NCBI RefSeq assembly: GCF_009827595.1
Contig: NZ_WTYT01000006.1
Span: 62,001 to 126,000, forward strand
DNA length: 64,000 nucleotides
Direction: 5' to 3'
Source of the DNA: Altericroceibacterium endophyticum
Lineage (GTDB): Bacteria; Pseudomonadota; Alphaproteobacteria; Sphingomonadales; Sphingomonadaceae
Notes under the pieces: generated by a model
Database searches by the model: none
What the model was told of the DNA's origin: nothing
The model's input: only the letters and a program-made list of their open reading frames with translations
Part shown: piece after piece, positions 6,820-15,903 of the stretch
Layout of the letters: each line of letters opens with the position of its first letter
Numbering within the stretch: position 1 is the first letter of the stretch
Program-made: the position numbers and the translations under genes

Positions 6820-9522
6820 TCAGTACCGAATGCGCGCGCCGATTGCGAACATCCGCCCGATGGGGGAGGCCGCGGTGGCATCATAGCCGCCACTGCCATT
6901 ACCGCTGGGCGCGAGATTCACATAAGGCGGATCAGCATCGAACAGATTGCGCACTTCGCCAATCAGTTCGAGCCCTTCCATCACCGATCCATCAAAGCTT
7001 TCGCCCACGCGCCAGGTCACGGTCAGATCAACCGGGGTAAAGGAATCCACCTTTTCCGACGGCGTGACGAGATTATTGGTGTACCCGCCCACATGGGTCG
7101 CAGCGAGGCGCGTGCTTAGGGGGCCGTGGTCCCAGTTCGCCGACACCCGCGCTTTGAATTTGAGCGGCTGAAAAATGACATTGCGCTCATCCCGCAGCTC
7201 GGCCGTCGGTGTAATGGCGACTTTGTAATCGGTCAGATATGTACTGGAGGCATTGAGGCGCAGCTTATCATTCGCCCCCAGGTCCATATTGTAGCCGATA
7301 GTGATATCGATACCGCGGGTGATCGATTTGCCCAGATTGCGCGAACGACCATCCACGTACAGATCTACATTCTCGACACTGCCGCCCGGCAACGCGCCCA
7401 GCACGCGCTTGCCCTGAGCGATCAGTTCGGCAACCCGGGCGCTGGCCTCTGCGCCGCGCAGGATGACACCTGTGCCGAGATATTGCTCCTCCTGACCCAG
7501 AATCGCCAAATTCGACAAATTGCCTGTGATCTGATCATCATAAGCGACATCGAAATAGGTCAGCGAAATACGCAACCGGTCGATTGGCTCCAGATCCGCC
7601 CCGATTGACCAGGTCGTGGCAGTTTCCGGGCTCAGATCGAGGTTCGGACCCGAACCATAGGCCACACCCGTGATCGGCGGGCCGCCAGCCGGGTTCTGAT
7701 AGTTCTGAACATAGAGGTTGGAACCATTGCCATAGATTTCTGGAATGGTCGGCGCGCGGAAGGATGTGCCATAGCTGCCGCGCAGTTTCAGGCCATCAAC
7801 AGGGGTCCAGTCAAAGCCGAATTGCGGGTTGGTCGTATCGCCCGCATCGCTGTAGCTGTCATAGCGAATGGCAGCCGTGAATTCGAGCTTTTCAAAGCCA
7901 GGCGTCGCATTGCCCGAACCGAAAACCGGCAGGAGCACTTCGGCATAGACGGAATCGACAGTCCGCCCGAAGGTGCGATAGCTGAAGGGTGTATCCGGCT
8001 GTCCGCGCGCCACGCCCAGATCAACCGTGAAATCCTGCCGCTCATACCCCACAGCCGCACGAATATCTCCGCCGGGAAGGTCAAACAGCGGGCCTGATGC
8101 GCCCAATTCGTAGAATTTCAGCTCACCATCGGTCGGTGCCAGGAATATCTGGTCGAAAATACCGTCGATGACCGATTGCGATGTCCGCCCCAGACCATAG
8201 GGGTCGAACGCCAGATCAGGGTCACTGCTGGCCAGCGCAGCGTTTAAAGCAGCATTGTCGACACCGTCGTAAGACCCTGAGAAATCGTGTGTTTCACCAT
8301 AGGCAAACAGCCCTTCCAACTCCCATTCAAAAGGAAGCTGGATCCGGAGACCGGGCGAAATCTGCCAGCTCTCCGCATATCCGTTCGTACCGCTGAGCGG
8401 AACATCATTCGCAAAGCTGTAGTCAATGTCGTAGCTCGAACCAGCAAAACCATCTGGTCTAACGAAGAAGGCATTGGTTTCCGGGACAGCCAGACGGGTA
8501 GAAGGCTGCGCACTATTGCGCTGAAATTTCCGCTTGGAATAGAACCCGTCGATAAAGAATTCAGCCCAGTCGGACACTTCAAATGTGCCTGTCATATTCA
8601 CGGAATCATATTTCTGCTGTGGCACCAGATCCTGACCGACCAGATTGTCACACAGATTGACGGTGCCCGGCGTAATCGCATTGGCATTCGCCTGCGTATA
8701 TTCGGCCGGCAGGGCATAGGTCGTGCCATCAATCAGCAGCGTGCCCGGGGAGCAACGACTGGTCCGATAATCACCCCCTCCAAACGGCGTCTGGTCGGAT
8801 ACGAAGAAGTCCCGGTCATCGCCGCTGAGGTTGGAGCGTTCGACATGTTCATACGCGACCATGATCTGTCCGCGGCTGAACGTCTTGCCAATCGCGGCAC
8901 CAGCTGACCATTCGTCAAAATTGCCATTTTCGGCAAAGCCGTAGCGGCCGAAAGCCTCCACCCCATCCAGATTGCGACGCGGGATCAGGTTCACAACCCC
9001 GGCAACGGCGTCGGAACCGTAAATGGCGGATGCGCCATTGGCGACGACTTCAACGCGCTCGACACCCAGTGTCGGCAGAACCGAGGGATCGGTGGAGCGG
9101 CTGTTATTCACCACCCGGTGGCCGTCAATCAGGACGAGTGTTGCGTAGGGCCCGATGCCGCGCAAGTTTACCGAGTTGCCATAAGTGATGTTACCGGAAC
9201 CGCCGGCCTGACCACGCGAATTTTCAGACACGCCCAGATCGAAATTCTGCGGAAGCTCTTTGATCACGCGGTCGATTGTGACGGCACCGGAATCGACGAT
9301 CTCATCACGGCCCAGGACCGTTGCCGTGGCGCCAACGGGTGCTCCCACGCTGACGCGGCTCCCCGTCACCACGATGGTGATGGTTTCGTCCTGGGTTTCC
9401 ACGGCTTCTGCCACGGTTTCATTCTGAGCCAGTGCAGGTGCGGCGCCAACACCGCTCAAAGCCGCCACAGACACGGTGGCAAGCGCCGCGGTGCGGACAG
9501 TGCGCAAATCGCCTTTCAACAT
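6820..9522 (-). CDS. TonB-dependent outer-membrane receptor (first gene of the CoA-ester operon)
   Basis: 900 residues from the ATG at 9522, chosen because GGGGAGGATTACCG precedes it and a signal peptide follows (basic MLKGDLRTVRT, hydrophobic core, APALAQ cleavage). The longer frame upstream reads through the operator region. After the signal comes a TonB-box-like ETITIVVTG, a plug domain (residues about 60-190, with LRGIGPYATLVLIDGHRV and AIYGSDAVAGVVNLI) and a large beta-barrel ending in GARIRY with the usual aromatic C-terminus. It transports a bulky or scarce solute across the outer membrane using TonB energy. It is followed after 20 bp by capA-like, dctQ, dctM and the CoA enzymes, so it is probably the entry step of that pathway. 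The gene is divergent from the GntR regulator. Confidence 0.95.
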   Translation of the reverse strand: MLKGDLRTVRTAALATVSVAALSGVGAAPALAQNETVAEAVETQDETITIVVTGSRVSVGAPVGATATVLGRDEIVDSGAVTIDRVIKELPQNFDLGVSENSRGQAGGSGNITYGNSVNLRGIGPYATLVLIDGHRVVNNSRSTDPSVLPTLGVERVEVVANGASAIYGSDAVAGVVNLIPRRNLDGVEAFGRYGFAENGNFDEWSAGAAIGKTFSRGQIMVAYEHVERSNLSGDDRDFFVSDQTPFGGGDYRTSRCSPGTLLIDGTTYALPAEYTQANANAITPGTVNLCDNLVGQDLVPQQKYDSVNMTGTFEVSDWAEFFIDGFYSKRKFQRNSAQPSTRLAVPETNAFFVRPDGFAGSSYDIDYSFANDVPLSGTNGYAESWQISPGLRIQLPFEWELEGLFAYGETHDFSGSYDGVDNAALNAALASSDPDLAFDPYGLGRTSQSVIDGIFDQIFLAPTDGELKFYELGASGPLFDLPGGDIRAAVGYERQDFTVDLGVARGQPDTPFSYRTFGRTVDSVYAEVLLPVFGSGNATPGFEKLEFTAAIRYDSYSDAGDTTNPQFGFDWTPVDGLKLRGSYGTSFRAPTIPEIYGNGSNLYVQNYQNPAGGPPITGVAYGSGPNLDLSPETATTWSIGADLEPIDRLRISLTYFDVAYDDQITGNLSNLAILGQEEQYLGTGVILRGAEASARVAELIAQGKRVLGALPGGSVENVDLYVDGRSRNLGKSITRGIDITIGYNMDLGANDKLRLNASSTYLTDYKVAITPTAELRDERNVIFQPLKFKARVSANWDHGPLSTRLAATHVGGYTNNLVTPSEKVDSFTPVDLTVTWRVGESFDGSVMEGLELIGEVRNLFDADPPYVNLAPSGNGSGGYDATAASPIGRMFAIGARIRY

Positions 9523-9620
9523 CGGTAATCCTCCCCAAATCCGCCCGCCCATCTTCGTGGCTGGCCGGTTGCAGTGGCCGATCTCGGCAATTTGACGACA
9601 GCGCGCAATCAAAATATGAA

Positions 9621-9644
9621 TGACAATATTGTTGACGATATTGT
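9621..9644. promoter_or_regulatory. Tandem 12-bp repeat, probable GntR operator
   Basis: Two head-to-tail copies, TGACAATATTGT (9621-9632) and TGACGATATTGT (9633-9644), differ at one base. The first contains the perfect palindrome ACAATATTGT. The junction makes ATTGTTGACGAT (9628-9639), a near-palindrome of the GT-N2-AC type bound by FadR/FCD-subfamily GntR proteins. The element lies between the divergent regulator (ATG 9659) and TonB receptor (ATG 9522), just upstream of the regulator's ribosome-binding site. It could repress both directions. This is a sequence-based inference. Confidence 0.6.
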
Positions 9645-9658
9645 TAAAGAGGGATGTC

Positions 9659-10336
9659 ATGAACGACGCAGCAGCCACGCTAGCCCGCAGCGGGCCAACA
9701 AGCGCCAACATAGCCGATTGGATCAGAACGCAGATTCGCAGCAGCAGACTGGTGCCCGGGCAAAGGCTGGTCGAAGTCGACATCATAAGGCAAACGGGGG
9801 GCAGCCGTTTCAAAGTGCGCGAGGCATTTCAGCGACTGGCTGCGGAAGGGCTCGTAGAAATCGAGGAATTTCGCGGCGCTTCGGTGCGCGGTGCGAGCGA
9901 GGATGAAGTGCGCCAGCTTTATCAGGCCCGCGCCTTGCTGGAAGGGATGTGCGCGCGCGATTTCACCGTCAGGGCCGGGGCCGAGGACCGGAAGAAACTG
10001 GCCCGGCTCGCGCTCGAAATGGAAGAATGCGTCGACAGCAATTCACCGGAGAAATTCAGCCGGCTCAACTCAGAATGGCACAAACTGCTAATGCGCGGTG
10101 CGGGAAATGCGGTCATCGAGGATCTGGTAAAACGGCTCAGCACACCGGTGCATCATTTGCTGTTTGGCACCTTTTACAAGGGCGATCGCCTGCGCGAAGC
10201 AGTCGAAGACCACCGTCTGATCATGGATGCGATCGAGGCAGGAGATCCCGAAGCAGCGGAAGCGGCCATGCGCGTCCATGTCGAACACGGCCACAGGTTC
10301 CTCAGCAAGCTGGAGCGTGCGGTGCATAATGACTGA
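9659..10336 (+). CDS. GntR-family transcriptional regulator with FCD domain
   Basis: 225 residues from the ATG at 9659, chosen because AGAGGGATGTC precedes it; an upstream in-frame start at 9620 would put the operator repeat inside the coding region. The N-terminal winged helix covers residues about 10-75 (IRSSRLVPGQRLVEVDI...SRFKVREAFQRLAAEGLVEI). The all-helical FCD ligand-binding domain follows, with the metal/acid-binding His pattern visible in SEWHKLL, EDHRLIMDAI and MRVHVEHG. FCD regulators sense small carboxylic acids, which fits the TRAP transporter and CoA-transferase in the divergent operon. The regulator probably represses that operon until its substrate is present. Confidence 0.92.
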   Translation: MNDAAATLARSGPTSANIADWIRTQIRSSRLVPGQRLVEVDIIRQTGGSRFKVREAFQRLAAEGLVEIEEFRGASVRGASEDEVRQLYQARALLEGMCARDFTVRAGAEDRKKLARLALEMEECVDSNSPEKFSRLNSEWHKLLMRGAGNAVIEDLVKRLSTPVHHLLFGTFYKGDRLREAVEDHRLIMDAIEAGDPEAAEAAMRVHVEHGHRFLSKLERAVHND

Positions 10337-10395
10337 GCCTGTTTCGCGTATGAGAATGCCCCGTCCTTTCGTCTGAGAACAGGCATGGAGCAGCG

Positions 10396-13170
10396 TTAAT
10401 CGACCAGTATGAAGGGCGCCCATATCGCCGGCGCCGCCCCAGCCGGAATGTCCTCATCTTCGATCAGGGCGAGCTGTGAATTGCGCAAAGCCATCGCCCG
10501 GCCCGTACCAGCCGCCGCGGCCTTTAGCGTCGCCACACTGATTGCCGCCGCGGCGTCATCGCGGACGGGCCAGTGCGACAGCAGCAGGGAACGCGCTCCA
10601 GCAAGCTGAAATGCGCGGGCCAGACCGCTAAATGCAGGATTGCCCCGGCCATCTGGCGAAGCCGTATTGCAGGCCGAGAGCAGCACCCAATCAGCCGTGA
10701 GGCGCATGCCCGCAATTTCGCTCGCCGTCAGCAGCGCGTCATTATCGCTACCCTCGGCACCCTTGACCGGGGTGAGGACCAATGCGGGTTCGTCAAGCCC
10801 CCGCACCTGGCCGTTCACCAGGCCATGTGTGGCAAAGGCGATCACCTGGAACGTATCAAGCGGCGCAGCGCGCACCGACGCTTCAGTCGCCTGCGCCCCA
10901 GTGAGCAGCAAGCTATCCTCTGGCGCGAAAGCAGCAGACAGCGATGCCAGTTCAGCCAGAGCGCCGGGTAGTGAGGGCATGTCGGCAATACTATCAATAT
11001 CCACCGCCATGCCGCGCAGCGCTGCACGGCTGGCTGGCGCGCCAGCCAGCGTCGGCGCGCCAATACCGGCAAAGGCGCGGCTTGCGCGCGCCATGCTGGC
11101 CGATTGCCTGCGCAGCGTTGGCCTGACCGAAATGGCATAATCGCGCAGCAAATAGTGGCGGGGCTGTCCTTCCTTTGCAGGAGCCGCGAGCAGAACCGAG
11201 GGGGGGATCTGCGCCATCAGTCCGCCTGCCGGAAAGATCAGATGCGTCTTATGCGCAATTGCCTGCTGAATATCAGCTGTAAAGATACGGTTGTAGAGCT
11301 CATGAGACGCAGCGACATCGAACAGATCCTCTCCCTCTTCACCAAGTCCGCGATCAAGCGAGCTGCGCAGGCGTTTGATCAGCGCGTTCGTCGATTTGAG
11401 CGGAACACGCATCTGCCCCCATGACAACCCTTCACGCGTCAGAGCCAGAGTCACGACCCGGTCTTCGTAGATGATCGGCACCACATAGGCCTGATCATCA
11501 TCCAGCACCTCCCTCGCCTCGGCAATGTTCAGCGGGCGGGGGCGAAGAAATTCGACATAGTCGGGATACTCACGCGCCAACTGGTCTTCTGCCGCCTTTC
11601 GCGCCACGATCTTGTCCGCCAGAGCGCCCCGCGCTGCCTCATCCCGGGTCAGCGTGGACCGCATGGCCTCTTCCTCGCTGCGGGCGGTACGCGCAGCATC
11701 GAGCGCCCGCGCAAATCCCGCCGCATCGCCGGGATAGGAAAGGCTGGCAGCGCTGGCAGCCAGATCACCCAAAGACGCCAGTTGCGCGCTACGCCACCCC
11801 CGTTCCAGATCACCGGCCAGCAAGGCGATGATCGCCGAATCGCGAAACAGCTGGTTATTACCAAAGGCAAGACGTCGCAGATCCTGCCCTTGCGCATATA
11901 TATCCAGCAAACGGGCTTCATTATTCGCCACCGTCTCGGACAAGATGTCGATGGCCTCTGCTGGGTGGCCAGCACGCGCAAAATTGAAGGCAGCCAAGGA
12001 TTCGATGAAAGTGCGCGCGGGGTGTTTTTCCGGTAATTTTGCGCGAAATTGCGGCAAAATTTCGCGGGTCAGACGTAATGCTTCCTCATGCTCTCCCATG
12101 ACGCTGAGCGAGCGTGACAGCCGCGATTGAAGATGGCCCCAGCGCAGATCGCCGTGATCAACCTTGTTCTCCGCCATCAGGGTCAGCCCTTCGCGGAACC
12201 AGGGGACTGAATCCTCCACGCGCCCCTGCGAGTAAATCAGCTCACCAATCAGCGAACGATGCATCGCCCTTTCCTGTGCTGCGGACGCCCATTCGCTACG
12301 CAAAGCAAGCTTCGCAAAACGTTCGCCGTCATCCGCGCGCCCCACGCCGGACAGCGCCACCGCACGCGACTGCAGCAAGGGAAAAAGTCGCGGATCGTCA
12401 TAGCCAAAGGCTGCCACAGCGACATCCGTACTCCGCGCGTAGAATGCGACAGCATCTTCGTAACGACCTTCTGAAAGGGCGCGTTGCGCCTGAAGGCTAA
12501 GCACGGAAATCCAGGCAGGATGGTCCAAATCCAGCAGCCGCAATGCGAGTGTTTCAGCTTCCCGGCCTGCTTCTGCTCCCTTCTCACGGTCAAGATAGGT
12601 CACATGTTCGGCATATCTGGCGGCGAAATATACCAGCGTCGGATCATCCGGCCCAAGATCTTCGCGTGCCTGATCATAGGCGATGCGAAGCCATTCGACC
12701 ACGCCCGGCATGTCATCCTGCTGATAGGCATCCATGCCCAGATGATAGGATGCCCACGGACGGCCGAGTGATCCCGGCAAGGGCGGGCCGTCCGACAAAA
12801 GGCGGAGTTGTGCGCGCAGCTGCGGCTTTTCCTCGGCCGCAGCGAAAGAGTTTAACCCCACCCCTATTGCGCTGGCCTGAGCGGCTGGATCGAGAGGCAG
12901 GGACTGATATTCGCGATACAAATCCCATGCCGCCTGATTCTTCTCATCCGCGGCCAGGGCGATAATCGCATTGGATACCAGCCGGGCACGCTCCTCCTCG
13001 CTGATTGTGGGTGAGGCCTTGGCAAGCGCGGCCTGTGCCTCTTCGCGCTTCTCAACGCTATGATTATATATGTCAGGTCGCTGCACCTTTTGCCCGTAGA
13101 GCGGAGCGGCCACGCTCAGCGCAGCAGCGGCAGCAAATATGCTAGTCGAACACCAGATAGTAAATCGCAT
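10396..13170 (-). CDS. Exported TPR-CHAT domain protein (caspase-fold peptidase-like)
   Basis: 924 residues from the ATG at 13170 (MRFTIW), which starts a good signal peptide (core FAAAAALSVAA, cleavage after LYG). The upstream in-frame start adds nine residues with no signal character. Residues about 40-520 are helical and TPR-like. The C-terminal 300 residues form a CHAT domain with the putative catalytic dyad His about 782 (IAFATHGLV) and Cys about 834 (VLLSACNTASPDGRG), followed by the conserved LARAFQLAGARSLLLSHWPV segment. CHAT proteins are C14-clan relatives of caspases and separase. The gene overlaps the preceding lipoprotein gene by 29 bp and closes a cluster with a two-component system. 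An exported location suggests an envelope role; the substrate is unknown. Confidence 0.88.
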   Translation of the reverse strand: MRFTIWCSTSIFAAAAALSVAAPLYGQKVQRPDIYNHSVEKREEAQAALAKASPTISEEERARLVSNAIIALAADEKNQAAWDLYREYQSLPLDPAAQASAIGVGLNSFAAAEEKPQLRAQLRLLSDGPPLPGSLGRPWASYHLGMDAYQQDDMPGVVEWLRIAYDQAREDLGPDDPTLVYFAARYAEHVTYLDREKGAEAGREAETLALRLLDLDHPAWISVLSLQAQRALSEGRYEDAVAFYARSTDVAVAAFGYDDPRLFPLLQSRAVALSGVGRADDGERFAKLALRSEWASAAQERAMHRSLIGELIYSQGRVEDSVPWFREGLTLMAENKVDHGDLRWGHLQSRLSRSLSVMGEHEEALRLTREILPQFRAKLPEKHPARTFIESLAAFNFARAGHPAEAIDILSETVANNEARLLDIYAQGQDLRRLAFGNNQLFRDSAIIALLAGDLERGWRSAQLASLGDLAASAASLSYPGDAAGFARALDAARTARSEEEAMRSTLTRDEAARGALADKIVARKAAEDQLAREYPDYVEFLRPRPLNIAEAREVLDDDQAYVVPIIYEDRVVTLALTREGLSWGQMRVPLKSTNALIKRLRSSLDRGLGEEGEDLFDVAASHELYNRIFTADIQQAIAHKTHLIFPAGGLMAQIPPSVLLAAPAKEGQPRHYLLRDYAISVRPTLRRQSASMARASRAFAGIGAPTLAGAPASRAALRGMAVDIDSIADMPSLPGALAELASLSAAFAPEDSLLLTGAQATEASVRAAPLDTFQVIAFATHGLVNGQVRGLDEPALVLTPVKGAEGSDNDALLTASEIAGMRLTADWVLLSACNTASPDGRGNPAFSGLARAFQLAGARSLLLSHWPVRDDAAAAISVATLKAAAAGTGRAMALRNSQLALIEDEDIPAGAAPAIWAPFILVD

Positions 13171-13807
13171 TCCCGGGCCCCTCATTCCGCAAATCAATAT
13201 TGTATCTTTGGGTGTATAACGGTGTGAAATGGCAATCTTGTGGGCCGTTCTCGGCCTGCTCGCCTGCGGACACCCTGTTTGCAGACCGTTCGCACACAGT
13301 CTCCTTTTGGGCGTTCACGATCCGCAGGCGCAGCAAGGCGGTGCCGCGCTGCGACAAGGCGACCGTACTGGACTTGCCGGAGAAAAATGTCTGCCCGCCG
13401 TGCCAGCTTTCGCCCGGCGCCAGCCGGCCATGAAGAAAGCCGGGACCGAGCAACCGCCCCCGCATCGACGCAGCCGCCGGACCGGCTTGCTCTGACCACG
13501 CCGCCATCGGATCCACCCCGCCCCCCTCCTGAAGAGACACGCCATTTGTGCGGAGCGCGGAGAGGATACCGGACAGGCGCTGCACATCGCCCGCTTCATA
13601 GGCTCCATCGGCCCGCGCCAGCAGACCAGCCGCCCATGCCGCCCGGCTGATTTGTTGCGGTTCCTGAGAAATCGATTTCAAGGGAGTGCTGGCCGGGGAA
13701 GTGTAAGCCTTATCGGCAAGCGCTCCACCTTCTGCCGAATGGGAGCAGGCTGACAAGACAACCGGCCCCAGCACGGCGGCAATCCCTTTGAAGAATCGAT
13801 GCTTCAT
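13142..13807 (-). CDS. Lipoprotein of unknown function upstream of the CHAT protein
   Basis: 221 residues. The signal peptide ends in a lipobox (VVLSAC, Cys about 21), so the mature protein is predicted to be a lipid-anchored envelope protein. I recognise no family. The C-terminal half holds a beta-rich stretch with two Cys residues (ETVCERS and PQDCHF) that could form a disulfide, and ends IYYLVFD. It overlaps the histidine kinase gene by 4 bp (ATGA) and the CHAT gene by 29 bp, so it is probably made together with both. It may be a partner, substrate or inhibitor of the CHAT protein; this is inference from position only. Confidence 0.75.
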   Translation of the reverse strand: MKHRFFKGIAAVLGPVVLSACSHSAEGGALADKAYTSPASTPLKSISQEPQQISRAAWAAGLLARADGAYEAGDVQRLSGILSALRTNGVSLQEGGGVDPMAAWSEQAGPAAASMRGRLLGPGFLHGRLAPGESWHGGQTFFSGKSSTVALSQRGTALLRLRIVNAQKETVCERSANRVSAGEQAENGPQDCHFTPLYTQRYNIDLRNEGPGNAIYYLVFD

Positions 13808-15153
13808 CCCGCCATTTCCCCCCGGACGACGAACCGGGTGCCACGATCCTTCATCTCCAGCGAAAGCGCAAGCCCATGTCGCTCAGCTATCGCCTTGGCG
13901 AGGGAAAGACCCAGCCCCGCCCCATGAGAATCACGAGCGGCATCCGCGCTTCTGTAGAAACGATCGAAAATCCGTTCCCGATCACCGGCGGGAATACCAG
14001 GACCATCATCCTCCACCACCAGCACGGGGCCAGGTTCCAGCGACATGTCGATCCGGCCGCCGGAAGGGACGTATTTGAAAGCATTATCGAGAAGGTTTGT
14101 GATGAGGCGGGCGAGCTGATCCTCCTCCCCATCGATCACCACACCAGGCCGGATATCCCATGAAAATTCATGGCCCGATTCCTCGGCACTGTCGCTGTAA
14201 AGCTCGCAAATGCGCGAGCTTAATCTGCTCAGATTAACGGGGCGCAAACTATGCGGGTCCCCGCGTCTGGCATTGCTCGATGCAATATCCAGCAGGCTCT
14301 CCAGCGTGTGAACCAGCGAACGGATTTCGCCCCGCGCCGCCTGCAGCTCCTGCGCGATGCCTGCCTCCGGATCGGCGGCCAGTGCCTTCACCAGCTTGTT
14401 ATCCAGATGGGTAAGCGGCGTGCGGATCTCGTGCGCGACCTGATCCGAACTGTCGCGATATGCTTCCATCAAACGCTGCACCCGCGCCAGCGCCGCGGCG
14501 GAATGGGATGCCAGCTCGTCGATTTCATCCGGCGCGGCCTTTTGTTCACACGCATCCATGAAACCGGAATCACCTGTCTGGAACGCCGCGTTGATTACGC
14601 CGATCCGGCATTGCAGTCTCCGCGTCGTCACGCGCGCAAACAGTCCGACCACCAGCGCAAACAGCAAACCACCTGCAGCAAAGGAGAGTGCAACCCGCTG
14701 CAACAAAGGCAAGGCGTCATCCGCCTCATGCGCAACCAGCAACCGTTTATCCGGCGCCAGCAGCGTAGAGCGCGCAAAAGCCGGAGTCGCCCGGCCAATG
14801 ACAATCCGCCCACTTTCCGACACAGCCGGGTCGAGCGCGGGCCAGTGATCGAGATCACCCGCCAAACGCTGTCCACCCGGACCGAGCAGAAGATAATGCG
14901 GCACCGTGCCGTCAGTCGGTGTCAACGCCAGCCGGTCGGCAATCCGCCGCTGCAACTCCTCACCACCGCCGCTGGCATAGATATCCACCAGCCCGGCCAG
15001 ATCCAGATCAACCGCCTGGCGGGCATTTTCATCCAGCGTATTGCGGATCGTGCGATCGGTCAGCAGCCACAATGCGGCAACCAGCAGCAAAGCGAGGCCG
15101 ATGGAAAGGACAACGATCCGTGAGAAGATAGAGCTTTGCGCGCGATGTATCAT
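13804..15153 (-). CDS. Sensor histidine kinase
   Basis: 449 residues. There are two membrane segments (about 10-30 and 155-180) around a periplasmic sensor of roughly 120 residues, then a HAMP-like linker and dimerisation domain. The phosphoacceptor box is VAHEIRTPLTHLDNKL. The ATP-binding lobe has N box LITNLLDNAFKY, G1 VEDDGPGIP, F box FDRFYR and G2 GAGLGLSLAKAI. It overlaps the response regulator gene upstream and the lipoprotein gene downstream by 4 bp each. It therefore probably phosphorylates the regulator encoded at 15150-15836 in response to an envelope signal. The signal is not evident from the periplasmic region. Confidence 0.95.
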   Translation of the reverse strand: MIHRAQSSIFSRIVVLSIGLALLLVAALWLLTDRTIRNTLDENARQAVDLDLAGLVDIYASGGGEELQRRIADRLALTPTDGTVPHYLLLGPGGQRLAGDLDHWPALDPAVSESGRIVIGRATPAFARSTLLAPDKRLLVAHEADDALPLLQRVALSFAAGGLLFALVVGLFARVTTRRLQCRIGVINAAFQTGDSGFMDACEQKAAPDEIDELASHSAAALARVQRLMEAYRDSSDQVAHEIRTPLTHLDNKLVKALAADPEAGIAQELQAARGEIRSLVHTLESLLDIASSNARRGDPHSLRPVNLSRLSSRICELYSDSAEESGHEFSWDIRPGVVIDGEEDQLARLITNLLDNAFKYVPSGGRIDMSLEPGPVLVVEDDGPGIPAGDRERIFDRFYRSADAARDSHGAGLGLSLAKAIAERHGLALSLEMKDRGTRFVVRGEMAG

Positions 15154-15836
15154 TTACCGTCCAGAAGGCGATATCCCGACCCCCAGATTGTTTCGAGCGC
15201 AGGCGTGGCGAAGCGCTCTTCCAGTTTGCGCCGCAAGCGGCCAATATTCACATCCACGACATTGGTTTGCGGGTCGAAGGTCATGTTCCACACATCACGC
15301 AGCAACATTTCGCGCGTGACTGTTTCTCCTGCATTTTCCATAAAATAGCGAAACAGTTCAAATTCCCGCGGAGACAGGGGCAGATAGCGGTTCTGGCGAA
15401 AGGCAGTGCGAGCCTTCACATGGCATTCAAAGGCCCCGAACAGGATCACCGCACTATGCTCCCGCCCGGAAGAACGGCGATGCAAAGCCTTAATCCGGGC
15501 CAGCAATTCGGCGGCTTCATACGGTTTTGCCAGATAGTCATCCGCACCTGCCTCCAGCCCTTCGGCACGGTCGCTGGTCCGGCCAAGCGCGCTTAACATC
15601 AGGACCGGTGTGCCAACCCCGCTGTCACGCAGGCGGCGAAGGATCGTGAGCCCGTCAATGTCACCCAGCATCCGGTCGAGAATGATCACATCGAAAGGTT
15701 CGATCCCGGCACGCAGCAATCCTCCAGCACCGGTTTCCTCGCAGACAATCGTGTCGCCGCGCTCCGCCGCGAGCTGTCGAATATCATCTGCCGCCCGGCT
15801 ATCGTCCTCTATATAGAGGATGCGCGTCTGGACCAT
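15150..15836 (-). CDS. OmpR/PhoB-family response regulator
   Basis: 228 residues from the ATG at 15836, preceded by GGGTGGAGAC; the longer frame upstream reads through intergenic sequence. The receiver has the acidic pair in ILYIEDD, the phosphorylated Asp in VIILDRMLGDIDG, the Thr/Ser region LMLSALG and the Lys of YLAKPYEA. The C-terminal winged helix has LSPREFELFRYFMENAGETV and VDVNIGRLRRKLE. It is partnered with the overlapping histidine kinase gene. Targets are unknown; the lipoprotein-CHAT genes downstream and the exported SH3 gene upstream are obvious candidates. Confidence 0.95.
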   Translation of the reverse strand: MVQTRILYIEDDSRAADDIRQLAAERGDTIVCEETGAGGLLRAGIEPFDVIILDRMLGDIDGLTILRRLRDSGVGTPVLMLSALGRTSDRAEGLEAGADDYLAKPYEAAELLARIKALHRRSSGREHSAVILFGAFECHVKARTAFRQNRYLPLSPREFELFRYFMENAGETVTREMLLRDVWNMTFDPQTNVVDVNIGRLRRKLEERFATPALETIWGSGYRLLDGK

Positions 15837-15903
15837 GTCTCCACCCTTCCCCCACCCGATGCGGGTGCAGGGGGCCAAAACCGGTCCCCTGCCCTGCCTG
15901 ATG

